From positions 1 through 5,770 of the forward strand of contig SDWK01000217.1 in the NCBI GenBank assembly GCA_004195335.1: DNA of 5,770 nucleotides. The letters run 5' to 3'. The stretch is from Shewanella sp. Lineage in GTDB: Bacteria > Pseudomonadota > Gammaproteobacteria > Enterobacterales > Shewanellaceae. Shown here piece after piece: positions 1 to 5,751 of the stretch. Made by a program: the position numbers and the translations under genes. Numbering within the stretch: position 1 is the first letter of the stretch; each line of letters starts with the position of its first letter. Under the pieces are notes generated by a model. It searched no databases, was not told the origin of the DNA, and was given only the letters and a program-made list of their open reading frames with translations.

Positions 1-2
1 CA

Positions 3-92
3 GGTAATGCTTGGTCTATAAGTTTATCATTAGGTGCGGTAAGTATAGTTAATACTGTCATTGTGCTAAGTTCTCTTTACTATTTTGATTAA
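3..92 (+). CDS. 3' end of an unidentified gene (C-terminal 29 residues)
   Basis: Frame 3 is open from the window edge to a TAA at 90-92 and encodes a 29-residue tail ending in LSSLYYFD. The tail is mostly hydrophobic or small residues (GAVSIVNTVIVL), so it could be the last membrane segment of an integral membrane protein. The other two forward frames stop within the first 21 bases. The gene would converge on mpl, with about 41 bases between the two stop codons. No family can be assigned from so short a piece, and it could be a chance open frame; its start lies outside the window. Confidence 0.4.
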   Translation, partial: GNAWSISLSLGAVSIVNTVIVLSSLYYFD

Positions 93-133
93 GCTAAATT
101 GGTTAAACTATTTTATTTATACGGTTTTTCTTT

Positions 134-1570
134 TTATCCGATTACGCTCGCTAAACGGTTCAATAATTTATTATGTATGTCGGCAAAGCTACCGTTACTC
201 ATAACAACAATTATATCGCCAGCTTGGGCTTGTTGAGCAATGGATTCAACTAAGCTTTCAATATCTTCTTCAACTTGACAAGTCGGTTGGCATTGTTTGA
301 TTAAATCACTCACAGACCAAGTCACCTGTTCACCTTGATAGATAAAGACCTGATCCGCATCAATTAACGACTGAGGCAGTGATTCTTTATGGACCCCTGA
401 CTTCATGGTATTCGATCTTGGCTCTAATACTGCGAAGATGCGCCCAGCTTGTTCTTGCTCATTTTCTTGTTGTGAAAGTTTAGCACGTACCCCAGCCAAT
501 GTTTTTGCTATGGCTGTTGGGTGATGAGCAAAATCATCATAAACACTGATATTATTGACGGTACCGCGAAGTTCAAAACGACGCTTAGTATTGATAAATT
601 CGGCTAACGCTTCAATAGAGACGACGCTTGGCACACCCGCATGACGTGCTGCTGCTATTGCCATCACCCCGTTATCAATATTAAAGTCACCGATAAGATC
701 CCACTTGACTATACCTTGCTTTTTACCGTTAAACTTAACGATAAACTCACTGCCCTGAGCATTTAACTTTTCAACCTGCCAGCCAGTATCGAGCTGTTCA
801 TCTTGTTGAAGCTCTTTATTAGATTCTTGCTTAGGCACTTGTTGAGAGAATTCGGTCGGTGTCCAACAGCCCATGGCTAACGTTTCACTAATTGCTACTT
901 CATTAGCGGGTGATAAAATCAAACCATTACTGGGTACCATGCGGATAAGATGATGAAATTGTTTTTGAATGTCACTAAGATCATTAAAAATATCGCCATG
1001 GTCGAACTCTAAGTTATTGATCACTAAAGTTCGTGGCCGGTAATGCACAAATTTAGAGCGTTTATCAAAAAAGGCACTGTCGTATTCGTCAGCTTCAATG
1101 ACAAAGAAAGGTGTATCACCTAGGCGAGCTGAGCTAGAAAAATTTTGCGGTACACCGCCAATGAGAAAACCTGGAGACATATGGGCATATTCTAAAATCC
1201 ACGCCAGCATACTACTGGTCGTTGTTTTACCATGCGTACCCGAAACGGCGAGCACCCAACGATCTTTTAATACATTTTCAAGCAACCATTGTGGCCCTGA
1301 TGTATAAGGAATATTGCGATCTAGCATATATTCCACCATAGGGTTTCCTCGAGACATGGCATTGCCAACAATAACCAAATCGATATCATCACAGAAGTTA
1401 TCTACTTGGTAACCTGACATTAATTCTATGCCTAACTGCTCTAATTGAGTACTCATTGGCGGATAGACATTGGCATCAGAGCCACTAACTTTAAAGCCGA
1501 GTTGCTTGGCTATAGCCGCGATCCCTCCCATGAAAGTGCCACAAATACCTAAAATATGAATATATTTCAT
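134..1570 (-). CDS. mpl: UDP-N-acetylmuramate:L-alanyl-gamma-D-glutamyl-meso-diaminopimelate ligase (Mpl)
   Basis: Mpl is a cytoplasmic ATP-dependent ligase of the Mur family that joins recycled murein tripeptide (L-Ala-gamma-D-Glu-meso-DAP) to UDP-MurNAc, short-cutting peptidoglycan synthesis. The 478 residues show the full layout. There is an N-terminal nucleotide-binding fold with GICGTFMGG (8-16), the ATP P-loop GTHGKTT (111-117), EADEY (159-163), NNLEFDHGDIF (185-195), the Mur-ligase DDFAHHP segment (345-351) that distinguishes these enzymes, EPRSNTMK (383-390), and the C-terminal MSNGSFADIH (457-466). Its start, MKYIHILGICGT, is typical, and a weak AGAGAG lies 10 bases upstream. It is about 20 residues longer than the E. 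coli enzyme; a Gln-rich stretch near 242-262 probably accounts for this. It is transcribed divergently from the YcbX-like fragment. Reading frame and key motifs are intact. Confidence 0.97.
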   Translation of the reverse strand: MKYIHILGICGTFMGGIAAIAKQLGFKVSGSDANVYPPMSTQLEQLGIELMSGYQVDNFCDDIDLVIVGNAMSRGNPMVEYMLDRNIPYTSGPQWLLENVLKDRWVLAVSGTHGKTTTSSMLAWILEYAHMSPGFLIGGVPQNFSSSARLGDTPFFVIEADEYDSAFFDKRSKFVHYRPRTLVINNLEFDHGDIFNDLSDIQKQFHHLIRMVPSNGLILSPANEVAISETLAMGCWTPTEFSQQVPKQESNKELQQDEQLDTGWQVEKLNAQGSEFIVKFNGKKQGIVKWDLIGDFNIDNGVMAIAAARHAGVPSVVSIEALAEFINTKRRFELRGTVNNISVYDDFAHHPTAIAKTLAGVRAKLSQQENEQEQAGRIFAVLEPRSNTMKSGVHKESLPQSLIDADQVFIYQGEQVTWSVSDLIKQCQPTCQVEEDIESLVESIAQQAQAGDIIVVMSNGSFADIHNKLLNRLASVIG

Positions 1571-1694
1571 TAATTGATATCTCTCTTATAAAAATAAAAA
1601 ATCTATGACGACAATATACCTAATTAATGTAATGCTACCCGTTAAAATAACACGAAATTTACTCAAATCCACTTGCTGAATATATCTTGCTAAT

Positions 1695-2381
1695 ATGACC
1701 TCTAACATACAATTATCGCAAATAAGTGTTTATCCCCTAAAATCCACTGCCGGCATTCAACTATCAAACAGCTGGGTCGATGAACTAGGTCTTAGTTTTG
1801 ATCGAAGGTTTGTGCTTACTGATGATAAATATCAGTTTATTACTGCACGTACTGAGCCAAAACTCTGTTTGATACAAGCTAATATAACATCAACCGGATT
1901 AGTACTAACTGCGCCAGATATGCCTAAATTGGTGATTAACTACCATCAACTTACCGACCTTTATCAAACTGTGTTTGTCTGGGATGATAATTACCGAACG
2001 GGAATCGATGAGATCGACCGTGACCACAAGGTTTTGGTCAATTTGATCAATGATCTTTATGAAGCGATGCAGGACGGTAGCGGTGGCGCCCTGCTGATGC
2101 CAATATTTTCAGCGCTGAAACATTACACGGAGGACCACTTCGCCAAAGAAGAACGTTACATGGTCGAGTGCGAAGCCCCGGATCAGAGCAAGCATTTTCA
2201 GGAGCACAAACACATGGCGGAAACCCTTGCTGATCTGGAAAGCAGACATCGCCATGGAGAAGCGGCAATTTCTCTGCAAACACTGACCTTCTTACGTGAC
2301 TGGCTAAAAAATCACATCTGCGTTGTAGATCAGGCGATGACGGCCAAGATCAAAAAACAAACAGAACGACAGGACGCTTAA
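1695..2381 (+). CDS. Chimeric ORF: N-terminal part of a YcbX-like MOSC protein joined to bacteriohemerythrin
   Basis: The ORF encodes 228 residues from two unrelated families. Residues 1-95 match the MOSC N-terminal beta-barrel domain of YcbX-type proteins: a 'YPLKSTAGI' start (13-21), LSFDRRFVLTDD (33-44) and FITARTEPKL (48-57). YcbX proteins are about 370 residues long and carry a catalytic MOSC domain with the molybdenum-cofactor cysteine; all of that is absent here. From about residue 95 the protein is a complete hemerythrin domain. Base composition rises in GC at the same place, and every later gene looks like a different organism. I see no clear Shine-Dalgarno site before the ATG at 1695. 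A true domain fusion is possible in principle, but a break exactly where hemerythrins normally begin, inside a truncated barrel, argues for an artificial join. Confidence 0.8.
   Translation: MTSNIQLSQISVYPLKSTAGIQLSNSWVDELGLSFDRRFVLTDDKYQFITARTEPKLCLIQANITSTGLVLTAPDMPKLVINYHQLTDLYQTVFVWDDNYRTGIDEIDRDHKVLVNLINDLYEAMQDGSGGALLMPIFSALKHYTEDHFAKEERYMVECEAPDQSKHFQEHKHMAETLADLESRHRHGEAAISLQTLTFLRDWLKNHICVVDQAMTAKIKKQTERQDA
1971..1994. other. Probable chimeric join between two genomes
   Basis: The protein changes family within codons 93-100 (VFVWDDNY). MOSC N-terminal domains often carry a V-W-[DG]-[DT] strand here, and bacteriohemerythrins start with V/K-W-[DN]-[DE], so a short stretch such as GTCTGGGATGATAA could have been shared by both parents. 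The exact base cannot be fixed from this sequence. Hand GC counts are 37% for 1861-1980, 48% for 1981-2040, 52% for 2041-2100 and 57% for 2161-2220, so the compositional step falls at the same place. Whether this arose in amplification, library preparation or assembly is inference. Confidence 0.75.
1977..2381 (+). CDS. Bacteriohemerythrin, lacking only its native start
   Basis: This is the hemerythrin half of the chimeric ORF, beginning at VWDDNYRTGIDEID. The family forms a four-helix bundle with a non-haem di-iron site that binds O2, used for oxygen sensing, delivery or protection in microaerobic and anaerobic bacteria. In chimeric-ORF numbering all seven expected iron ligands are present: His111 (DRDHK), His148 and Glu152 (HFAKE), His167 and His171 (HFQEH), and His207 and Asp212 (HICVVD). 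No sensor or chemotaxis domain follows, so it is the stand-alone type of roughly 130-140 residues. Only a few residues (a Met and perhaps two or three more) seem to be missing from the N-terminus, along with its promoter and ribosome site. It ends at TAA 2379-2381, 33 bases before a strong terminator. Confidence 0.93.
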   Translation, partial: VWDDNYRTGIDEIDRDHKVLVNLINDLYEAMQDGSGGALLMPIFSALKHYTEDHFAKEERYMVECEAPDQSKHFQEHKHMAETLADLESRHRHGEAAISLQTLTFLRDWLKNHICVVDQAMTAKIKKQTERQDA

Positions 2382-2414
2382 GTTTTCGGGTTTCACACTA
2401 GAGACTCATCCCAC

Positions 2415-2457
2415 AAAATAACGGGGGCACCTCTTATAGAGATGCCCCCGTTATTTT
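2415..2457. terminator. Strong bidirectional rho-independent terminator
   Basis: Perfect 15-base arms AAAATAACGGGGGCA (2415-2429) and TGCCCCCGTTATTTT (2443-2457) enclose a further CTCT/AGAG pairing (2431-2434 with 2438-2441) around a TAT loop. The GC-rich core is flanked by A-rich sequence on one side and T-rich on the other, so it can stop transcription in both directions. It sits between the convergent hemerythrin gene (+) and the small-protein/NifU series (-), just where a shared terminator is expected. Confidence 0.9.
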
Positions 2458-2487
2458 CACATAGTCGGCAACCGACACTATGACAGC

Positions 2488-2682
2488 CTACTCCTCGTAC
2501 ACCAGCACGCGAATCAGGCCACAGGTATTTCCTGCTTCGACCGTCGTTGAGTCACTCACAGACAGGACCCTGGTAATATTGCTTTCACTGATAAACCGGT
2601 TCACTCGCTCATCCAGCTCACCAAGTTCACGCTGCGCCTTGAAGGGCTGTAAAGGCTCGCCGAAGGTTTTGACTTTGATCAT
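2488..2682 (-). CDS. Small uncharacterised protein downstream of the NifU-type gene
   Basis: It encodes 64 residues starting MIKVKTFGEPLQPF and ending GLIRVLVYEE. I do not recognise the family. The protein is soluble with mixed charge, has no signal peptide or membrane segment, and has a single cysteine (GNTCGLIRV). Its alternation of short hydrophobic strands (TRVLSVSDS, LIRVLVY) with a middle amphipathic stretch suggests a small alpha/beta fold. An in-frame ATG 27 bases further upstream would overlap the NifU stop codon, but the start chosen here has a very strong GGGGGAGG site at ideal spacing. The gap to the NifU-type gene is 23 bases, so the two are probably co-transcribed, and the terminator at 2415-2457 closes the unit. 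A link to Fe-S or redox work is only suggested by this neighbour. Confidence 0.8.
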   Translation of the reverse strand: MIKVKTFGEPLQPFKAQRELGELDERVNRFISESNITRVLSVSDSTTVEAGNTCGLIRVLVYEE

Positions 2683-2687
2683 GGAAA

Positions 2688-2695
2688 CCTCCCCC
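2688..2695 (-). promoter_or_regulatory. Ribosome binding site fixing the small-protein start
   Basis: On the minus strand GGGGGAGG lies 5 bases before the ATG at 2682. It is a near-ideal Shine-Dalgarno sequence and rules in favour of this start over the in-frame ATG at 2709. Confidence 0.85.
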
Positions 2696-2705
2696 GGTGG
2701 TCTGG

Positions 2706-2930
2706 TCATGAGACCTGGACCACCTCTTTGACCTCAGGGAGTTTGTCCCTGAGAGTTCTCTCGATACCCATCTTCAGAGTCATGGTTGACATGGGGCAAG
2801 AGCCACATGCACCGGTCAGCCTGACGCTGACGATACCGTCGTCGGTGACATCAACCAGCTCAACATCGCCACCATCGGCCTGCAACGCAGGACGAACCAG
2901 CTCAAGGACTTCCTGGACCTTTTCTTTCAT
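2706..2930 (-). CDS. NifU C-terminal-domain (Nfu-type) Fe-S cluster protein
   Basis: This is a stand-alone 74-residue protein consisting only of the NifU C-terminal domain, a scaffold or carrier that holds a [4Fe-4S] cluster between subunits and passes it to target proteins in the cytoplasm. The family signature is clear: an N-terminal helix [22 protein letters not shown] (4-25, with the invariant ADGGD at 18-22), the strand [10 protein letters not shown], and the cluster-binding CGSCP with Cys42 and Cys45, followed by [14 protein letters not shown]. It has no NifU N-terminal scaffold or ferredoxin domain, as is common for short Nfu proteins of deltaproteobacteria and other anaerobes. AAGGAG lies 8 bases before the ATG. 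It follows the MidA-family gene by 150 bases and precedes the small protein by 23. Confidence 0.95.
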   Translation of the reverse strand: MKEKVQEVLELVRPALQADGGDVELVDVTDDGIVSVRLTGACGSCPMSTMTLKMGIERTLRDKLPEVKEVVQVS

Positions 2931-2938
2931 CGAATTAT

Positions 2939-2944
2939 CTCCTT
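2939..2944 (-). promoter_or_regulatory. Ribosome binding site of the NifU-type gene
   Basis: On the minus strand AAGGAG lies 8 bases before the ATG at 2930, supporting that start. Confidence 0.8.
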
Positions 2945-3080
2945 AATCTCTTATTGTTAGTTAGCAGCAAACCTGCTTTGTTCGCTTCCGTTAACCCGGA
3001 ACAGCACCAGTTTAACAGAAAGGACAGGATATTTCATAGTCAGTGGAATTTTACACCCTATCGACAGCCCCCTGACGTTC

Positions 3081-4244
3081 TCAACCAAAGGGGATCGCAC
3101 CGATTGCACGGCTACATGACAACTCCGGGGAACCAACATTTTTCCCCTGAACGAGGACCTTGAAGGTTTCGCCCATCCCACCCTCCGGCATAATCAGATT
3201 TTTCAAAGTCAGGCGCAAGGTGCGCGCCTCTTTTTCATCCTTAGCGGCAGCTTCGAGCCTGACCAATTCTTCAAAGAACCCGAGTGCCAGCAAGAAACGA
3301 TACTGTTCACCGAACCAGAGTGTTTCCAAGCCCGCCTCGCAACCGGCTTTCTGCAGGGACGTAAAATCAATGTGCGCGGTGATATCTTTCTCACCCACAC
3401 GATCATAGGGGTTATCGTCCGCCTGGTGACGATGATAACACATCAAGGTGCCTGCCCTTCGATAAGGAGCATAGAGCTCTTCAACCGGATAACCATAGTC
3501 TATGGTTATCGCAAAGCCTTTTTCAATCCGGCCGCCAACGTTACGCATCCATTCCGGAGCAACCAGGTTGGCTTCAGCACGATTCCCTTCCACAGGAGAC
3601 GAACCGAGCCAGCTAAAGTATTCATCCAACTTAGGCCCTGCGGGCTCACGCAACTCTTCAACAAAAGCATCATCACGGGTGGTGACAAAAACTTCCTGAA
3701 GTTCTCCATCGTGTTTCTCGACAAGATGTACGGGAAAGGCATCAACCAGCTCATTGGAGAGGAAGCAACCTGAAGTTATTGACCAATCATCGGCAGCGCA
3801 CCAGGCAACCCGATCAATATGTTTTTCAAGGTTCTCACTTTGTCGTTGACGATTGTCCTGACTGACTTCAACAAGAGTGTATTTCAACTGTGAGTAAAGC
3901 TCTGGAGCTTCCTCTGCGATCGCATCGAGAATATCCTGAGCCAGATGTCCTTCGCCGGCCCCCTGCTCGACAATCTGAAAAGCTCCGCCACCAAGCAAGC
4001 TGAACATCTGCATCAACTGCCGGGCGACAAGGCGGCCAAAGAGAGCGTTTACACTACTGGAGGTAAAAAAGTCGCCGGCCTTGCCAATCCGGTCACGCGA
4101 GGCCATGTAATAACCATACTCAGGGTGATAAAGGGCCTGCTCCATAAAGTCTGTAAAGCTGACACCATCCGAGCTCTTAGCCTGCTGTAGCAGCAAAGCT
4201 GACAAGGGCGTAGGGTTTTGTTGTGGGGGGACTTGCGAGGTCAT
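3081..4244 (-). CDS. MidA/NDUFAF7-family SAM-dependent methyltransferase (COG1565)
   Basis: This is a 387-residue class I methyltransferase of the MidA/NDUFAF7 family (Pfam Methyltransf_28). The mitochondrial member methylates an arginine of complex I subunit NDUFS2; bacterial substrates are mostly unknown, so the target here is open. Seen in order are the family N-terminus SFTDFMEQALYHPEYGYY (29-46), GKAGDFFTSSSVNALFGRLVA (55-74), the SAM-binding motif IVEQGAGEGHLAQDIL (91-106), SNELVDAFPVH (163-173), IDYGYP (248-253), and YHRHQADDNPYDRVGEKDITAHIDFTSL (270-297). The C-terminus GMGETFKVLVQGK (356-368) is normal, so the gene is complete. A TTG seven codons upstream also lies in frame, but AGGAGA lies between it and the ATG used here, which favours the ATG. 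It reads in the same direction as the phosphodiesterase gene, 102 bases downstream of it. Confidence 0.93.
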   Translation of the reverse strand: MTSQVPPQQNPTPLSALLLQQAKSSDGVSFTDFMEQALYHPEYGYYMASRDRIGKAGDFFTSSSVNALFGRLVARQLMQMFSLLGGGAFQIVEQGAGEGHLAQDILDAIAEEAPELYSQLKYTLVEVSQDNRQRQSENLEKHIDRVAWCAADDWSITSGCFLSNELVDAFPVHLVEKHDGELQEVFVTTRDDAFVEELREPAGPKLDEYFSWLGSSPVEGNRAEANLVAPEWMRNVGGRIEKGFAITIDYGYPVEELYAPYRRAGTLMCYHRHQADDNPYDRVGEKDITAHIDFTSLQKAGCEAGLETLWFGEQYRFLLALGFFEELVRLEAAAKDEKEARTLRLTLKNLIMPEGGMGETFKVLVQGKNVGSPELSCSRAIGAIPFG

Positions 4245-4255
4245 AAAGATTTGTA

Positions 4256-4261
4256 TCTCCT
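4256..4261 (-). promoter_or_regulatory. Ribosome binding site deciding the methyltransferase start
   Basis: On the minus strand AGGAGA lies 11 bases before the ATG at 4244. It falls just after the upstream in-frame TTG (4263-4265), so it can serve only the ATG. The spacing is a little long. Confidence 0.6.
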
Positions 4262-4346
4262 GCAACTGGTCAGAGGCCAGGAACCGACATTCCTTTAAAA
4301 TCGAGCCGGCAGTTTAACGCAGCCAATTCTGGAGTACAAGAGTCGA

Positions 4347-5072
4347 TTACAGGGAGGAGACAAGTGCGGGCCTGGCCGAGCGAAGAGCACCTGGATCGTT
4401 TGTGAAGAGCCCGGAGACACCCATTCTCACCAGGCTTCTGGCTTGCGCCTCCTGATCAACGGTCCACACCGAAACAGGCAGGGCCAGATTTCTACACGCA
4501 GCCACCATTCTGCGGCAAACCAGATTGCCAGCAGGATGGAAGGCGCAAGCAGAGATTTCATCGGCCAAGCGAACCGCCTGCCGCCAGTTTCCGCCATCAA
4601 AAAGGACTGCCAGTGACAGGGATTCATCGAGCGAACGCAAACCGTTCAACAAGTCGTAATCAAAGGAGGAGATTACAATTTCAGCATCAGGGTGCTGGCG
4701 CAGCAACGACAACACTTCGACTCCGGCAGAGAACTCTTTTAGCTCCAGATTCAGGCTGAGCTTTCCACTAAAAGCTGACAGGACTTCTGCAATGGTCGGT
4801 AGCGGCTCCCCCATAAAATCCGGGGAGAACCAACCACCGGCATCAAGCTGCTGCAACTGCTCCAGGCTCGCATCCGCAACAAGCCCTCGGCCATCAGTGG
4901 TTCTCTCCAGAGACTCGTCGTGGATCACGACAGGGATTCCATCTCGAGAGAGATGAATATCAAGTTCAAGGCCATCAGCTCCAAGTTCAACCGCAGCAGC
5001 AAACGCTGCCATGGTGTTTTCCGGAGCAATCTTTGAAGCGCCACGATGAGCCCAGATGAAAGGACGTTGCAT
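4347..5072 (-). CDS. Glycerophosphodiester phosphodiesterase, cytosolic type
   Basis: It is a 241-residue GDPD-family TIM-barrel enzyme that hydrolyses glycerophosphodiesters, released from phospholipids, to sn-glycerol 3-phosphate and an alcohol. The catalytic and metal-binding set is visible: AHRGAS (8-13; His9 and Arg10), PENT (17-20), LELDIH (35-40; Glu36 and Asp38), HDE (51-53), LELK (109-112; Glu110), ISSFD (134-138), VWTVD (202-206) and the terminal FTNDP (223-227). The start MQRPFIWAHRGAS leaves no room for a signal peptide, so it resembles cytosolic UgpQ more than periplasmic GlpQ, and its length is normal for the UgpQ class. The ribosome site is weak: an AGG lies only one or two bases before the ATG. 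The gene is divergent from the small membrane ORF starting at 5133. No glycerol-phosphate transporter genes are in view. Confidence 0.95.
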   Translation of the reverse strand: MQRPFIWAHRGASKIAPENTMAAFAAAVELGADGLELDIHLSRDGIPVVIHDESLERTTDGRGLVADASLEQLQQLDAGGWFSPDFMGEPLPTIAEVLSAFSGKLSLNLELKEFSAGVEVLSLLRQHPDAEIVISSFDYDLLNGLRSLDESLSLAVLFDGGNWRQAVRLADEISACAFHPAGNLVCRRMVAACRNLALPVSVWTVDQEAQARSLVRMGVSGLFTNDPGALRSARPALVSSL

Positions 5073-5132
5073 ACCTGTTAGACTTTCTTTTCAACGCATA
5101 ACAATAAACTGCAAAGAGGCGACAAGGAAACG

Positions 5133-5279
5133 ATGCGATTTGACCTGTTAATGATTGCCATCGGCCTGTTATTGCTGGTGGCGATGACTTTTACCTTGCT
5201 TTTCGGTCGCGAGTATAGTCGCCACGGCTATGGCGCAATTCTTTCAAACAGTAGAGAAGGCCCTTCCATAACGGCCTAA
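5133..5279 (+). CDS. Small single-pass membrane protein (48 residues)
   Basis: This short ORF begins MRFDLLMIAIGLLLLVAMTF and ends at TAA 5277-5279. Residues 5-24 form one strongly hydrophobic membrane segment, followed by a charged and polar tail (GREYSRHGYGAILSNSREGPSITA) that should lie on one side of the membrane; the basic residues after the segment favour a cytoplasmic C-terminus. AAGGA lies 4 bases upstream of the ATG. It fills an otherwise empty gap between the divergent phosphodiesterase and the convergent rhodanese gene, and its codon use resembles its neighbours. I do not recognise the family. Membrane segment, ribosome site and fit in the gap make it more likely real than not. Confidence 0.65.
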   Translation: MRFDLLMIAIGLLLLVAMTFTLLFGREYSRHGYGAILSNSREGPSITA

Positions 5280-5330
5280 TTCTTATCTTTTGACTTTCCT
5301 CGTGCCACACACCTCGCACCTTGCTCCTCC

Positions 5331-5723
5331 CTAAGGACCACCCTGTAAGACAGGAAGCCCTTTTTGGGACCAGGCATAAATTCCACCGTACAGGTTGTAA
5401 ATTTCAGGGTAGCCCTTCCGAGCCAGGTAATTAACGACCTGAGCGCTGCGTGAACCAACGGCACAGTAGACCAGAACCGGACGATCTTTGGGGACCTCTG
5501 CGAGGCGCTTTGCAAACTGATCAATCGGGATCAAACGAGCCCCATCGAGCCGTACCTGCTGGTACTCACCAAGAGTGCGGACATCAAGGAGGAAAAGATC
5601 ACCACGCTGGCCAACCATTGCATAGGCCTCCTGAGGAGACAGATTGCGAGCGACAGCGGCGTTGGCATAAACCGGAAGCAGTACCAGCAGTAGAACAAGG
5701 GAGAAAACAAGCTTACATCTCAT
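5331..5723 (-). CDS. Exported single-domain rhodanese-like protein
   Basis: It encodes 130 residues. Residues 1-22 are a Sec signal peptide (short basic start MRCK, hydrophobic LVFSLVLLLVLLPV, then a likely cleavage site at ANA|A near 22/23), so the protein should act in the periplasm. A single rhodanese domain follows: LSPQEAYAMV (28-37), LFLLDVRT (43-50), GARLIPIDQF (61-70), and the active-site loop CAVGSRS (87-93) with the sulfur-carrying Cys87. It ends with GYPEIYNLYGGIYAW (104-118), the usual close of the fold. Such proteins carry persulfide sulfur or act in thiol, sulfite or cyanide chemistry; the substrate is unknown here. The start is set by an AAGAGG site 7 bases before the ATG at 5723. 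The open frame runs 15 codons further, but that part includes adapter sequence and is not natural. Confidence 0.93.
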   Translation of the reverse strand: MRCKLVFSLVLLLVLLPVYANAAVARNLSPQEAYAMVGQRGDLFLLDVRTLGEYQQVRLDGARLIPIDQFAKRLAEVPKDRPVLVYCAVGSRSAQVVNYLARKGYPEIYNLYGGIYAWSQKGLPVLQGGP

Positions 5724-5730
5724 AACCAAA

Positions 5731-5736
5731 CCTCTT
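5731..5736 (-). promoter_or_regulatory. Ribosome binding site fixing the rhodanese start
   Basis: On the minus strand AAGAGG lies 7 bases before the ATG at 5723. Together with the signal peptide that begins there, it rules out the upstream in-frame ATG that lies within the adapter. Confidence 0.8.
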
Positions 5737-5751
5737 TTAGTAGAATGATAA

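Noticed and set aside
1571..1694. Defined promoters in the divergent mpl / YcbX-like gap
   Set aside because: The region is AT-rich with several loose -10-like matches (for example TATATT on the minus strand), but none has a properly spaced -35 box, so no specific promoter is called.
1695..2381. A new natural MOSC-hemerythrin fusion enzyme
   Set aside because: The MOSC part is cut off before its catalytic domain, the hemerythrin part starts at its usual N-terminus, and composition and apparent taxon change at the same point. An artificial join explains all of this more simply.
2415..2457. Perfect inverted repeat as a mobile-element end or operator
   Set aside because: The GC-rich stem with A/T-rich flanks between two convergent genes fits a shared terminator; no transposase or second copy is present.
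2683..2709. Nine-residue longer form of the small protein, starting at the ATG at 2709
   Set aside because: The extension translates through the GGGGGAGG ribosome site and overlaps the NifU-type stop; the internal ATG has the ideal spacing.
2957..3181. Minus-strand 74-codon ORF overlapping the 3' end of the methyltransferase gene
   Set aside because: It is out of frame with the complete methyltransferase C-terminus, has no recognisable motif, and looks like a shadow frame with a chance extension into the intergenic gap.
3372..3773. Plus-strand 133-codon ORF
   Set aside because: It lies wholly antisense to the motif-rich methyltransferase coding region and shows no family features.
4245..4265. 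TTG start giving a 394-residue methyltransferase
   Set aside because: The ribosome site AGGAGA lies downstream of that TTG and can serve only the ATG at 4244.
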